Shown in pieces: positions 49,119 through 60,659 of a stretch of 64,000 nt of DNA. Made by a program: the position numbers and the translations under genes. The notes beneath the pieces were generated by a model, which was given only the letters and a program-made list of their open reading frames with translations, was not told the origin of the DNA and did no database searches. This DNA is from Sialis fuliginosa (lineage: Eukaryota; Arthropoda; Insecta; Megaloptera; Sialidae). The stretch covers positions 14,543,001 through 14,607,000 of the forward strand of contig OY540817.1 in assembly GCA_961205875.1 (NCBI GenBank), given 5' to 3'. The first letter of the stretch is position 1, and each line of letters starts with the position of its first letter.

Positions 49119-50793
49119 TATATAATAAAACAATTAACCTATTAATTCAACACAAACTTTTTAGAATGACATCATTCCGGGTCTAATAGACAAAAATTTT
49201 ATATATGTAGAAAATATTAATAAGATTAACTTCAATTTCTAGAGGCTTATGTAAACATATTTCTACGTAAAATCGATAAAAGTCAAAATTAAATTTCGTA
49301 ATTACATACATAAATTAAAAAAATAAATTATAAAGTATTATAAATATTTGACATCATAAAGCAATATAATTGTTAATGACGATGGAAACATTAGCAACTA
49401 ATCTAAATTATAAATTTAACATATAAACGTAGTAAATTACAAAATTATAATTATTTCATCTGACAATTGAGTGCTTTTTCAAATAGCCACTAATTCTTAC
49501 AGGTAATATATTTGTATACGTTTTGTAAATATAAACTGATTAAAATGAATGTTTTAATTTTATTTCATATTAAAAACCCATTTACTGTTGTAAAATAACA
49601 ATATGTTTTATAAAAATAATAAAACACATACATAACATTGTTTAACAAATTCAGTTTTTTTTTTGTAACACAAATTTCTCACCTGGGTACAATAATCCCC
49701 AAAATGACATCAAGTTTTTATTTATTTGATCAAATAGATATTCAAACTGTTAAACAGAAACATAAATTAAATAAACAGTGGTAGATATTTGTTAAAAGTT
49801 CATTCTGATGTTCAAAAAAATATAACTTGTAAAATATTTGATAATTTACGGTATCAAAAGCTTACGGTTATATAATTTGATTGTTAAGTTTTTTTTTTAA
49901 ATATAAACCAATTTACCAAAGAATTGAAAAATTTTACTTTTTTATGGTGGCAATTGGTTATATAAATTATTATTTATATTTTTTCAAAATTAAGGATGTA
50001 GGGAACTTAATAGCAAACAACTTTTATTTGAAACATTTTTTTGTATAATACTTATTTAGACCGCTATTTAGTAAAAATCAGAAAATCTGAAGAATTTTGC
50101 AATTGAACCATGCTTTACCAATGCCGCGGACAACCAAAATCGGAACAAACTTAGGGTATTATTCTAAACCACATTTGTAACAAATTCTGTGAGTAGCAAA
50201 ACTGTACTTAAAAAAAATAACTATTTGGTGTGGTATAAATGTTATTTAACTGACATCCTCTTCCTTTAATAAGTCCGTTTAATCGAGGTTTTACTATATA
50301 GTAAACATTCACAACTATAATTCTAATTGAGTGCGTGTCTGTGCTTCCACGTTCACATAGCGTGCAAGTTAGAGTACGTACACGACGTTGATTTTTTTTT
50401 TTAGAGAAACGAAATAATTTCATTCTTTTTATAGCACATAACCCGCAAACAAGTTAGTTTTGAGAAGGGTGAAAAGCAGCCACTCTGACGGTATCTGCTT
50501 GCTTGTTAATATCGAGTGCCTATCTTCGAACTCCAATTAAGAATTATGTTTTAGGGTTGTTTAAGACTCTTCTGAATTTTGTAGCTGATGTTTGTAATTC
50601 ATTTCGAATGTATTGAGAGATATCGTAAGTATCTTGTATTTTTGTTTATTCTATTGAATGGATTTAGGTTTAAAAGTATATTTTAATGAGGGACTTGTAA
50701 TTAAAAAATATATTTGGTATTTAATTAGGAAGATATTTGAATAAAGTACGTAAACAAAGATTTTCTTTAGTTTGGCGGAAATAACGAATAGAT
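49119..50793. other. AT-rich non-coding stretch
   Basis: No gene or repeat recognised. The 71-codon frame at 50208-50423 on the minus strand has no known domain. Confidence 0.35.
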
Positions 50794-51789
50794 CAGAGGT
50801 TCTCAAAATGTGGTTCACAATTGTGGTGAGTCGCGAGAAAAATTTCAGATATTTATTTGGTGCCCCATCATTTAGCTTTGAAAAGTGCAATTTTTTCGAA
50901 TTTTCAAATTTTGAGAATTTTTGGAAAAAATTGGGGGGCAAGTATCAGAGTTAAACTTTGGTATGTGAATACAACTAGTACCCACATTTTGTAAAAAATT
51001 AATTTCCCTTCCTGCAAAAAATGGGATTTTAAAAAAAAATGAGCCAAAAATAAAGGCTGAAGAAGTAATCTTGTAGCCCGTTTTTTTTTAACAATTTGTT
51101 TTTAGTCCCATACAAAAAGAAGCTGAGATATTCTAGTTGCAAATCCTTGCAAAAAATGCTGCGACCTGTGGAACAAATATGATTGTCACGCGAAAACAAA
51201 AAACAATAAAATTCAAATAATGATTATTTCAAACTACCAACATGTTAGGGTAATTACAGACAAAAAATCAATTTTTTTAGAATGATCGAGCAAGCAGTGT
51301 TGAACCACTTCATATGGATTGAACCAGATGAGGAATTAATTGATCTCTCTGATGATACCTCTTTGAAACTGAATTTTGACGGAAAACAATGAACACATTT
51401 TTGTTATCAGTGTTAAATACACAGTCAATCCTTTTTACCGCAACTGTAAAATTGTTGCTCCCATTTATAACTTCATATACGTATGAAGTTGCATTTTCCT
51501 CCATGAGAGTGATTAAAAATAAATTAAGAAATAAACTACAGTTATTAAATTTGTTGCGTTTGATATGAACATTATAGACCTAATTAATAAAAAACAGAAA
51601 AGAAGCGCATCCTTCACATACTCCTCATTATTTGTCTGAGAAATAAATTTTTAATTGGTAAGTATACATCCATGTCATGATGGTTTTCATTAAAGTAACC
51701 TTTTTCCTTTTTCTCACAAGTTGAATGGGTCGCAAAAAGTTTCCATTTTTAAAAGTGGGTTCCGGTCTATATAAATTTAAGAACCTTTG
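50794..51789 (+). mobile_element. hAT transposon, ~1 kb, internally deleted
   Basis: Termini CAGAGGTTCTCAAAATGTGG and the complement of AATTTAAGAACCTTTG are hAT-type. The flanking octamers GAATAGAT (50786-50793) and AAATAGAT (51790-51797) agree at 7 of 8, the expected hAT 8-bp duplication. The right half keeps the end of a transposase gene (see 51282-51619); the N-terminal and catalytic parts are missing, so the copy is dead. The left subterminal part carries CACAATTGTGGTGAGTCGCG, typical of this group. Confidence 0.88.
51282..51619 (+). pseudogene. hAT transposase C-terminus remnant (ZBED5/Buster-like)
   Basis: The plus strand encodes MIEQAVLNHFIWIEPDEELI then DLSDDTSLKLNF, and after a frameshift near 51386-51395 TATVKLLLPFITSYTYEVAF then SSMRVIKNKLRNKL. 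This is the hAT C-terminal dimerisation region, matching the family pattern LLPFATTYLCE..FS...IK.K.RN.L; here YEV replaces the usual CES. A final AHPSH at 51605-51619, in another frame, matches the common QAHPSH end of ZBED5-like transposases. At least two frameshifts and an in-frame TGA make it non-functional. The family call is strong from the pattern. Confidence 0.85.
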
Positions 51790-54751
51790 AAATAGATTAT
51801 TAAATTTTTAATAATTTAAAACCAGAGGAAAAATATTATTTATAGTTATTAAATATAAAAAATACTTTGACCTCTTTAAAAATATACTTAATTCAAAATT
51901 GAAAGGTTACATTTCACGAAATAAAATTATTTTATTTCTAAGAGAAAAATTTCTCCTATTTCAAAAGTAATATCTATTGAGACATTTTTACATATCTTTT
52001 TGGCAATATATAAAAAAGTTTTCCAGAAGTGTCGTCAGCTACAAAAAAACAAACTTTTTATACTTTATGAGTGACAACTATGAGTCGTTTCTTTTACAAC
52101 TTATTTTATATTTTGGACTTCATAACACTCTAACTAAAAAAATGTAAATAAAATTTTCCTTATACACCATTGAATTTTCTTGTCTGTTTAACAAACACAT
52201 AAAATATCCATAATAAGAAATATATTATATTAATACAAATGAAACCATAATTAACATTGATTAATTTGGTGTCATATTAATTATTACTAATAGAAAATAT
52301 TCGTACCTTTTCATCATAACTTGTTTAGATATAATATTGATTATTACTATCGTAATAACATAACAGAGTAGCCAGTTTATGATGTCTACCATTGCTGTAT
52401 TTTTTATTTATTGAAAAGGTTGCAATTTTATCATATTTTATAATTATTTTTTGCAATTGCAATTTAAATGCATTTTCGTTAAAATCGATAAAATTTTAGA
52501 ATGACTTTGAATAAAGTACCATTGATTGACGCTAAAAAAAACAAATCACATATATGGTAAAAATAATAAATATAAATGTACCATACATTTCACATGATAT
52601 ATAAACAACATAGTATTTTGAGCAATATATTATTGCGGGCCAGATATTAGACAGTGGCGACAAGTGTTTCCTACATCTGGACATTACGAGTCTCATACAT
52701 ACAGTAATTGAGCTTGAAATGGGACCAGCGTGCGCGGTTAACTGTCTAGAAAAATACTACCTAATCATAGTAAAAAATCGCCCTATTTGCTCATTTTATC
52801 GTCACTTTCACTCTCTCGACCGTTCGCTTAACTTCTTGTATTTGTTTTGTCAGGACCTGTTTATTGTTTCAATATTTCTTTACAAAAAGTGTGTCAACGT
52901 GTTAAATAGCTAAATTAATGATTACAAATGTCATATGTAAAGTCTGGATTATATGCAAGATAAAATCGATAAAATATGCATGCAAATATGCACAAAAAGC
53001 CAAAATATGCATGGCAAAAATGTGCAATTTTTTCTGTCAAATACATAACTGAAATTATTGAAATTTGTGACCTTTGGCAATAATTTAATATTTTGATGAT
53101 TGACAACTTCATACCTTTCCAAAGATACATTACTAAACAGATTTAAACAATAAAATTATTGAAAAATATGTTTTCAAATTATCTATTAATGGTAGACAGC
53201 GAATAGGATCGTAACTACCACCGGGTTCCCCGAGCATAGCCCTCTCCCCACCGAACAAGGAAGGTATTTTTTACGAAATCGAATTTAAAAAAAAATAGTT
53301 TAACTCATTTTGATTCAACAGGGAGAATTTTTTTCAAAAACAAAAACCCAAAAAATTCGATTTTTAAAACAGAATAGAATTATCATTAGCGCGGCCATCG
53401 CATAGTAAATACATAAAAAATCTACAAAAAAAGAATGTCCCTCTACTATTTGTTGCCGACAAAATATCAACGAGTCAATTTTTATTTTTAAATGTGTTTT
53501 TGTAGCCGTTTTGATTTGGAACTAGTCACACTTACATATTTATAATCATAAGGAATATATTTTCTCAAAATATTATTAAAATCGATTTACTATTATTGGT
53601 CGTTGTATGGAAAAGTATACTAATGTATTTTTTTTATAGATTATGTAATAAAAATACAAGATTTTTAAAATGTTTAATTGTAGTTAAGGGGAAATTCATT
53701 ACGAAGAAAATGCATTTTTTATTTTTGCAATCCGAAGATATTACAAGAAACGTACACGAAAAACCGTAAAAATGGCGGTTTTTTCAACAAGGTAAAACAA
53801 GACTCCACTATAAATCAAATTTTATGCAGCTCGATGTGAGAAATTATAGTTTGTTTTACAAAAAAAATATTTATAGGTGTAATTTTAATTGCTAACAAAA
53901 AATATTAATAATTATTTGAAAGCCTTCACATTTTTATTGAAAACCTTTTATTTATTTTTTCGAGAAAATGATCACATACATGAAAATTGTTGAACAAATT
54001 TTTATAAGAGGCCACTCGATCACTTGCTTAAAAATAGAGAAGAGAATATTTCATTTTTGAATATTTATTCATTCAATATGCAAAACAACAGACAATGTTA
54101 CTTAAATTGGAAAATAAAGAACCGAAAATAAATAAAAAATTTAATAAAGTACAACGTACATAAATAGTGATTAAAATAAAGATACAAACAACAAAAAATC
54201 GATAAAGAAAGTTCCAAAAATACTCTGCAAATTGTACATAACAATCATAATATATCCACTTACATTTTATTGACTAAAGACTCTAAAATTGCGCTGCTTA
54301 AAAAATAACGGAAAATTAGAGCTACTGATAATATTTATTGGCCATAAATTTCAAATCCCAGACACGCAAATTATAGCTTCTAAAGCAAGGTTATGTCAAA
54401 TTGTATATGTCCTATTCATAGCAAATATATTTAGTGTTACTTTAATGACGAAAATTCATGGCTATGTTTAAATCTAATTTTAATTGTTCATAAATCTACT
54501 CGATTGGGGATGTCTTAAATGAAGCCATTTTATGGTTGCGTTTTAATTTCTTTAAGTAGTTTTAGGTATCGGAAAATGATGCACTGATATCAGATTTATT
54601 GTTTGTTTGGTATTTTTAATGTCTTCAGCGTGGATAATCCTACTAATAAAGAATTTTAGGATAGGTACCTAATTAATACTAATGTTTTGAGGCGGAGGTA
54701 CACAACATTTTAACCATAATATGGTGTATATACATATATATATGTATATGT
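51790..54751. other. AT-rich non-coding stretch
   Basis: No gene recognised. GC-richer patches at about 52625-52660, 52720-52830 and 53215-53270 (CCACCGGGTTCCCCGAGC) have no open frame of note. Confidence 0.35.
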
Positions 54752-55149
54752 GATATTTGAATGCGTAATAATTTAAATTAAAGAGGAATCCAGTGTCTTT
54801 AAAATAATATGTATCTAACTGTAATTTTTTTTTATAGTTAATCAGTATTATTAAATGATGTTTATCTTTTTGTTTTTTATTTTTTTATAAAAATAATCTT
54901 TTTTTAAGGGTTTTTTTTCAAACGATTAACTATAATAAATGTTTGACTGTTATATATCATTTTAAAGGTACTGAATGTCTCTTTAATTTAAATTATTGCG
55001 CATTCAAATATCTTACCCCATTACCGAGAAATAATGCCCAAAAATTTATGTTTTTTTCTAATGTCATTTAGGAACCACAGGATATCAATTACAAATGCAA
55101 ATTTTACGCATATAGCGTTTTGAAGATTCGAACAAAAATGTTTTCCACT
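54752..55149 (+). mobile_element. TIR element with ATTTGAATGCG arms, copy 2
   Basis: Same element as 18594-19026 in the same orientation: GATATTTGAATGCG, AATTAAAGAGGAATCCAGTG, ACGATTAACTATAATAAATG, TTTGACTGTTATATATCATT and the closing CGCATTCAAATATCTTACCC. Homology again continues beyond the right arm. It abuts a TATATACATATATATATGTA simple repeat on the left. Confidence 0.75.
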
Positions 55150-55900
55150 ATTTGGTTTCACTACTTTGATTTCCATTTAAATGTTTATTATTTATGAAAA
55201 TTAACAAACAAAAGTTTCCTAATCGAGCTGAAAATTGAATTAGGTTTAATAAGTACAATTTTTATCTACTAACATAAATAAATTACATTGCCTCTACCAT
55301 CATTTAAATACCATATATTAAAATATATGAAACTATTCACTGTTATATTACACATATAACACTTTATAATTTAAAAAAAAATTGAAACAAATCAGTCCAA
55401 ATCATTTCGAGTTCCTTAAACAATATTATGTTATGTAAATCCACAAAATGCAATGCTTTTGTAATAATACTAAACATATATCTACTATAATTTTTATCAA
55501 CAGTTTTTTTATCAGTATTTTTAGCTTCTGAATAATGCATAGTTATTGTAATAAAATGTTAAAATTAAGCTATTATAGGACATCAATTATTAAAGTTGAA
55601 CCTTTAGAAAGGCATTCATACGATATAACAAAAACAATAAGAAAGTTTTGAATGAAAATCTTGTTAAATTAATGAAACATTATGGAAATTATTATCTTTC
55701 CATTAATGTCCTACAGCGTGTCTAAAATATTTAATGCGCTTTGGTTTAAATTCAGGAAATATTTAAAAACGTTAGATTTGACCGAAATATTCTTGAATAC
55801 TTTATAATATGTAGTTATATTTTTTTTATATAAAGTTTCCATACACAAATCTTACAGAATTAATATAGTATATATGAATTAAAATATTCTAATTTTTTAA
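55150..55900. other. AT-rich non-coding stretch
   Basis: No gene or repeat recognised. Confidence 0.35.
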
Positions 55901-56584
55901 AGGACCATTCCACTGTCAAAAAAATTTGAAAATCTTTTTTTTGCATTATCAAAAAATATCAACTTTCATAAACATGCTTTTTTTGATCGCTACATTCGAA
56001 TTATTCCGGTCGCTACAGCTTTTCTTAAAAAAATAGATCGACCAGCTGCGTGCAAGATATAAGGTATTTAATGCAAATTTGAAACGCGTTTTTCTCGAAA
56101 TATAATTTTTCAAAATGGTGGAAGATTTTAAACGAAGATTTTTCAAGCTATCCGTCTCAAATTTTCTCATTTTTGACGCCATTCTTTAATGTCGTACGGA
56201 TGTTTTTTTTTATTAATTTTTTTTTAACGAAAAACTACCGAAGAAAGGCCCAATTTTAAAATGGTCACCATTTTTTAAATTTTCATTGAAAAAAAAAATC
56301 CTTTGTAAGACTACAGTTTTTTATACTGGTTAATATTCTTTTTGGTTTTTCTATTTCAGACTATTTTTTGAGGAGTAGGACTCTCCACAGGCAGGCGCTT
56401 ATTTAGGCATCATTTTACAGTGGCCAAAAAATAGATAAAAAATAAAAGTAAAACATTAGAAAATATTTTTATGTACAACATAAGTCATTTGAATAAACGA
56501 AAAAAAATCAGACTAATTATCGAATTTTATTCAAAAAATCATAAAAATTAGCAATTTTCATTCACATCACAGTGGAATAGTCCC
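55901..56584 (+). mobile_element. 684-bp TTAA-bounded element
   Basis: TTAA at 55897-55900 and 56585-56588 flanks TIRs AGGACCATTCCACTGTC and, on the other strand, GGGACTATTCCACTGTGA. The interior is non-coding and includes AAACGCGTTTTTCTCGAAAT, a block also present in the elements at 27556-27780 and 62572-63155. A further copy of its right end lies at 20056-20215. The TTAA target suggests piggyBac or Sola3-type mobilisation; the termini do not settle which. Confidence 0.75.
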
Positions 56585-58323
56585 TTAACATTCTTTTATA
56601 ATTTGCTAATTCAGGATATTTTGACAAGCCTTACAATATTACAATAGATGAAGTTAATATTAGGTTACATGATATTGAAATTATACTTGCGTGTTAACAT
56701 TTTATTTAAAAATTGCCAGTTTTCTTTCTAAGCTTTTGTACAGGTAAAAAATCTTAGGAGTTAAATGAACTGAAATTAACATAAAAATGTAAATTTACTC
56801 AAGAACAAATAAAACTTCATTTACTTGGTAATTTAAAATTCATAGAGTAAGGTAGGTAATAACTTTTTAAAACATACATACATACATACCTATGTTATAA
56901 AAAAAGCTGTTGGTGTATTATATGTTTAAAAAAAGTTAAGATAATAGGAAAACTAATTTTAATTTAAAAATGGGAAAGTCGATTACTTTCTCCAAGGTTT
57001 TAATAACTAGTTATTATCATATTTTTCATTGAATTTGAATTTTAGACAGTGCTGAAATACAAATTAATTTTACGAATAAAAAGAAATATATTATTTTGAT
57101 GTTGTTTTCCACTATCTATATGTTTTAAAAATATGGGTCAAACTAAATTATAAATTAAGTTATTATTTTCTTTAATAATATAATATATCCCAATAATATA
57201 TGATTATAATAAAATATTTAGATTAGTTCAATGAATTTCATAATTGCAATTTAATCTTTTAAATATGCATATAATATACATAGATAAATATCACGATAAT
57301 AGTTATATTTATAATACATATAAATCAAAACAGATACATACGCTTATTTTAAAATTATATATTATATAAATCAGTGGTACTTAAACATTTTTAGGACCCA
57401 ATTATATTTGATTTCGATAGTAGTACTTTTTTAAATAAGCGGAAATATAAATTAATCCTGCATCCCAGTGTTTCGTCATTTTTTAATCTGGTTCATAAGT
57501 TTTGTTTTACGATAAGGTAAACAAATACATTTAATAAATATATCAAACACGCCGATATTAATCTTAGAGGGAGGGGGAGCAGTGTGAAAATTTTAAAATC
57601 AGAATTTCTATTTAAAACAAAACATATCAGATATCTCGTTTCCTCTGAGATGAAAATTAATGTTCTGGGAACACTGATATACAATCATACAAATCAGAGC
57701 TCGAATTTCATTCGTCAATAACTATATTGTATTACATATAAAATGTATTCATATTATTCAAAAAAAAAAAAAAACACACACACACACACACAATCAATCT
57801 GGGTATTCTGACATACACAATAAGCACAAAGGGTGGTTATAAAATTCACTGTATTGATTTATTTTGTCAATATTTAACATACGTTCATGAAAAACAAACG
57901 TATTGTAATTGCCATATATGTATAATAACTTATGGCATTTTGATATGTTTGCTAGTGATTATTATAGTAATTCATACAGAAATAATAACTAACAATTATT
58001 GCTGTTTAGATATGGTGTTTGGCAATGTTATATTTAGCTTAATTGCACTAAACGTCAATAATGTATATCGTATGTAATAGATATATCGTATATTATTTAT
58101 ATTTATTTAATGGATTTTAGGACACCAGTTATTCATAAATTATATCTAGGTACGTATAAATTCAATATGTTTTGAGGTAACCCAAATAATATCTTTTTAT
58201 GTGTATGTATGTATGTATATCATTATAAAACTGCGGCTAATCAATATAAATGATTGTTGTTTTGTCAAATGCAATTTAAATTATTATGTTAAAATTTATA
58301 AATAGATTCACTATATGTGTATA
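56585..58323. other. AT-rich non-coding stretch
   Basis: Contains A15 then (CA)9 at 57760-57792, a short (ATAC)n at about 56875-56890, and a lone hAT-like terminus CAGTGGTACTTAAACATTTT at 57373. No gene recognised. Confidence 0.35.
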
Positions 58324-58688
58324 CAGGGTGTCCCAAAAAATACTGGCAAACTTTCAGGACTTATCAAGGGCATCAAAACAATCGCTTTTTTTAGTAAACC
58401 CTTGTCTGCAAACAAGCCTTTTTAGCAGTAGAGCAAAATAAAGGACCCAGCACAAAAATCAATAGATTTTGATTTTTGATTAAAATTTTTTGTAACTTGG
58501 GAATATAATACTCGTAATTCAAGGTGTGCTGATCAAAAGTTGTAATGGGTGCAACCCACGATACCCCATAAGTTCTTTATTTTGCTCTATTGCTTAAAAC
58601 GGCTTGATGGGATTATTGACAAAAAACAAATGTTTTAATATCCTCGACAACTCCTGAAAGTTTGTTGGTATGTTTTTAGGATACTATG
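58324..58688. mobile_element. 365-bp foldback MITE CAGGGTGTCCC with TA flanks
   Basis: Left end CAGGGTGTCCCAAAAAATAC, right end complement CATAGTATCCTAAAAACATA; both continue to CAAACTTTCAGGA. Inner parts also pair (AGCAGTAGAGCAAAATAAAG with CTTTATTTTGCTCTATTGCT), so nearly the entire element is a hairpin. TA lies at both boundaries, as in mariner-type MITEs. Confidence 0.75.
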
Positions 58689-58856
58689 TATAAGTTATAC
58701 CAATACAAATCTGTGTTTTCAGTTAATAAATAATTTAAAAATATTATTAGAATATTCATCTTTATGCACAACTCAAACATTTTAATCAAAAATCAAAAAT
58801 AGCATTTAATATTAATTTACACGCTCAATTATAAAACTCTAATACCTACCTCTCCG

Positions 58857-59592
58857 TCTTATTTTCTTGTATTTTAGTCGATATTTATATGACGAGTTGA
58901 AGTTCACTGCAGGAAATATCACCAAAAAATTTCGAATTTTTGATTTCGTTAAAAGTATGTTTATGGAATAGAAAATGATGTGAAAAGTTGAAATTTTCAA
59001 ACCGCAGGTCTATATCTCAAACCGTTCTCGAGATATAGCCTCTCAAAGTTTTAGTTTTTTCAAATTTTTGGAGAAAAAAGGCCATAACTTTTGAACGCGT
59101 GGTCGGAATTGATTTTAGTTGACGGATTTGAAATCAGCGTGTCAAAATCTATATAATAACATGTATAATACTTTAAAATTCGAAAAAAAAAATTTCGCGA
59201 AAAATCGAAAAAATTCAAAGGGGTATACCTTAAAAAAATGTCGATTTTTGACCAAAATTTTTTTGTCAAACTTTAAAGTATTATACATGTCATTATATAG
59301 ATTTTGACACGCTGATTTCAAATCCGTCAACTAAAATCAATTCCAACTACGCGTTCAAAAGTTATGGCCTTTTTTCTCCAAAAATTTGAAAAAACTAAAA
59401 CTTTGAGAGGCTATATTTCGAGAACGGTTTGAGATATAGACCTGCGGTTTGAAAATTTCAACTTTTCACATCATTTTCTATTCCATAAACATACTTTTAA
59501 CGAAATCAAAAATTCGAAATTGTTTGGTGATATTTCCTGCAGTGAACTTCAACTCGTTATACAAATATCGACTAAAATACAAGAAAACAAGA
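58857..59592. repeat. 736-bp near-perfect palindrome with almost no spacer
   Basis: Left arm 58857-59225 is the reverse complement of right arm 59226-59592, meeting at GGTATACC (59222-59229). Matching blocks from the outside in: TTTTCTTGTATTTTAGTCGA, GTTGAAGTTCACTGCAGGAA, GTATGTTTATGGAATAGAAA, GACGGATTTGAAATCAGCGT and ATGTATAATACTTTAAA. Outer and middle parts show only scattered mismatches; the innermost ~50 bp per arm is more diverged. Mirror-image open frames on the two strands (59119-59307 and 59142-59330) are a consequence of the symmetry. No target duplication or transposon terminus was identified. Confidence 0.92.
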
Positions 59593-59666
59593 TGTAGAAT
59601 CATTTAGTTACTATATATGAGAATTTATTTAAAAAAACGCCTCGCAACTGTTAGTACTTTAATGTA

Positions 59667-59813
59667 ATTAGTACTTTCAATGTAAATTATAACGAACATT
59701 ATAGCAAAAATAGTTTATGAAACATTTTGGAATAACTCTTTTTTTTATAAATCGTAGTGAGAATGACTACAGAACCATATTATGTGCGTGCCCAACACGC
59801 ACTTGGTTGTTTT
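59667..59813 (-). mobile_element. Insect AAACGGCC repeat, copy 3 (5' part only, inverted)
   Basis: Read on the minus strand it contains CAAGTGCGTGTTGGGCACGC, then GTAGTCATTCTCACTACGAT and CATAAACTATTTTTGCTATA, as in 28281-28707. Only the 5' third is present. It starts ~75 bp from the large palindrome. Confidence 0.7.
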
Positions 59814-60158
59814 ATTTATTATACCGGACAAAAGTCACAGAGCATTAGTACATCAAAACAAAATTAATTTCCTTAGTTAACAAACAAATTATTTTTATAG
59901 ATACTAATAATTATAAGTATGTATAGTATTTATAAATAATAAACAAAACAGAAATAAAAATTAATTTTTTGTCTAGGTATCAATAGATCAGGTTCGCCTG
60001 TAGTTGTAGTAGAAATATAAGAAGGTTGTTGATGTCATATTTCATATTTTCATTTATTTTAAAGATAATTTAAATTTTGAGAACAACTGCATTAGTCTTT
60101 TCGATTTACATCTAAATATGCAATGAATATTTTTGCCTTTCTAAAAATGAATTGTTCA

Positions 60159-60164
60159 ACTCAC
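60159..60164 (-). other. Splice donor of the dopamine receptor exon
   Basis: The minus strand reads GTCTTG then GTGAGT, a good GT donor match exactly where homology to the TM2 end stops. The reading frame meets TGA six bases further on, which supports splicing here. The junction is phase 0, after Leu165. Confidence 0.85.
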
Positions 60165-60659
60165 CAAGACATAAACTGCAAACGGCATAACCAGTCCAGC
60201 TACCAGCAAATCCGCCACGGCCAAACTGACGATGAAGTAGTTAGTAACCGTCTGCAAAGTGCGTTCTCTCGCAACGCTCATTATTACTAATATGTTCCCA
60301 AACACAGTCAACAGGGGGAACGCCACAAGCACCAATGCCCAGCAATTCTTGTCACTACCAACGTCAGCTCCTTCAGAGCTAATACCGTGAGTTTTGTTTT
60401 CCCAGCACCCACTTGAACTGTTGTTTATGTCTTCGGCACTACCGTTAACACTACAGTTAAGTGAGTATGTTTGTTGGATTTCGGTTAACGATACGTTTAT
60501 GTTAGCTATGTAGTCGTTCAGACCGTCGAATACTAACATGTAAGCGCTGCTCACGTTACTAGAGGAATATAGGTGGTCTGTTGGTTCCATTTCGATATTG
60601 GATGTCAAGTTTTTATCGTCGAGGTTCAACATTGTGTCTGTACTTGTCTGGTACTGCAT
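60165..60659 (-). CDS. Dop2R: D2-like dopamine receptor, first coding exon (partial gene)
   Basis: This exon encodes the N-terminal 165 residues of a class A G-protein-coupled receptor that most resembles insect D2-like dopamine receptors, which are Gi-coupled plasma-membrane receptors on neurons. The start is the ATG at 60659. Residues 1-105 form a hydrophilic extracellular tail without a signal peptide, with N-glycosylation sequons at about N17, N35, N55, N68, N72, N80 and N88. TM1 spans about 106-130 with the GN..V motif (N122, position 1.50). ICL1 contains [12 protein letters not shown]2 spans about 141-165 with SLAVAD (D150, position 2.50) and MPFAVYVL. The frame runs into a GTGAGT splice donor at 60159-60164 just after TM2 (phase 0) and stops two codons later, so the ORF end is intronic. 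TM3-TM7 are not visible in the window and must lie beyond its left edge. The family is clear from the TM1-TM2 block; the D2-like rather than D1- or octopamine-like call rests on remembered motifs, not a search. Confidence 0.9.

Larger units (their letters stand above)
1..60158 (-). other. Inferred giant first coding intron of the dopamine receptor gene
   Basis: The receptor gene runs right to left and its second coding exon (ECL1, TM3 and DRY motif) was not found anywhere to the left of the donor. The simplest reading is that this whole stretch is intron, at least 60 kb long. It holds only mobile-element remnants, tandem repeats and AT-rich DNA; no second convincing host gene was seen on either strand. 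D2-like receptor genes in insects are known for very long introns. A short undetected exon or a nested gene cannot be excluded, and the intron assignment is inference. Confidence 0.55.

Noticed and set aside
59119-59330. Two nearly identical ~62-codon frames on opposite strands
   Set aside because: They are mirror images created by the 736-bp palindrome and reflect the symmetry, not coding.
1-60158. Search for the TM3/DRY exon of the receptor on the minus strand
   Set aside because: No stretch resembling DFYIAMDV or DRYIAV was found by reading; the exon is presumed to lie outside, but a visual search can miss short exons.
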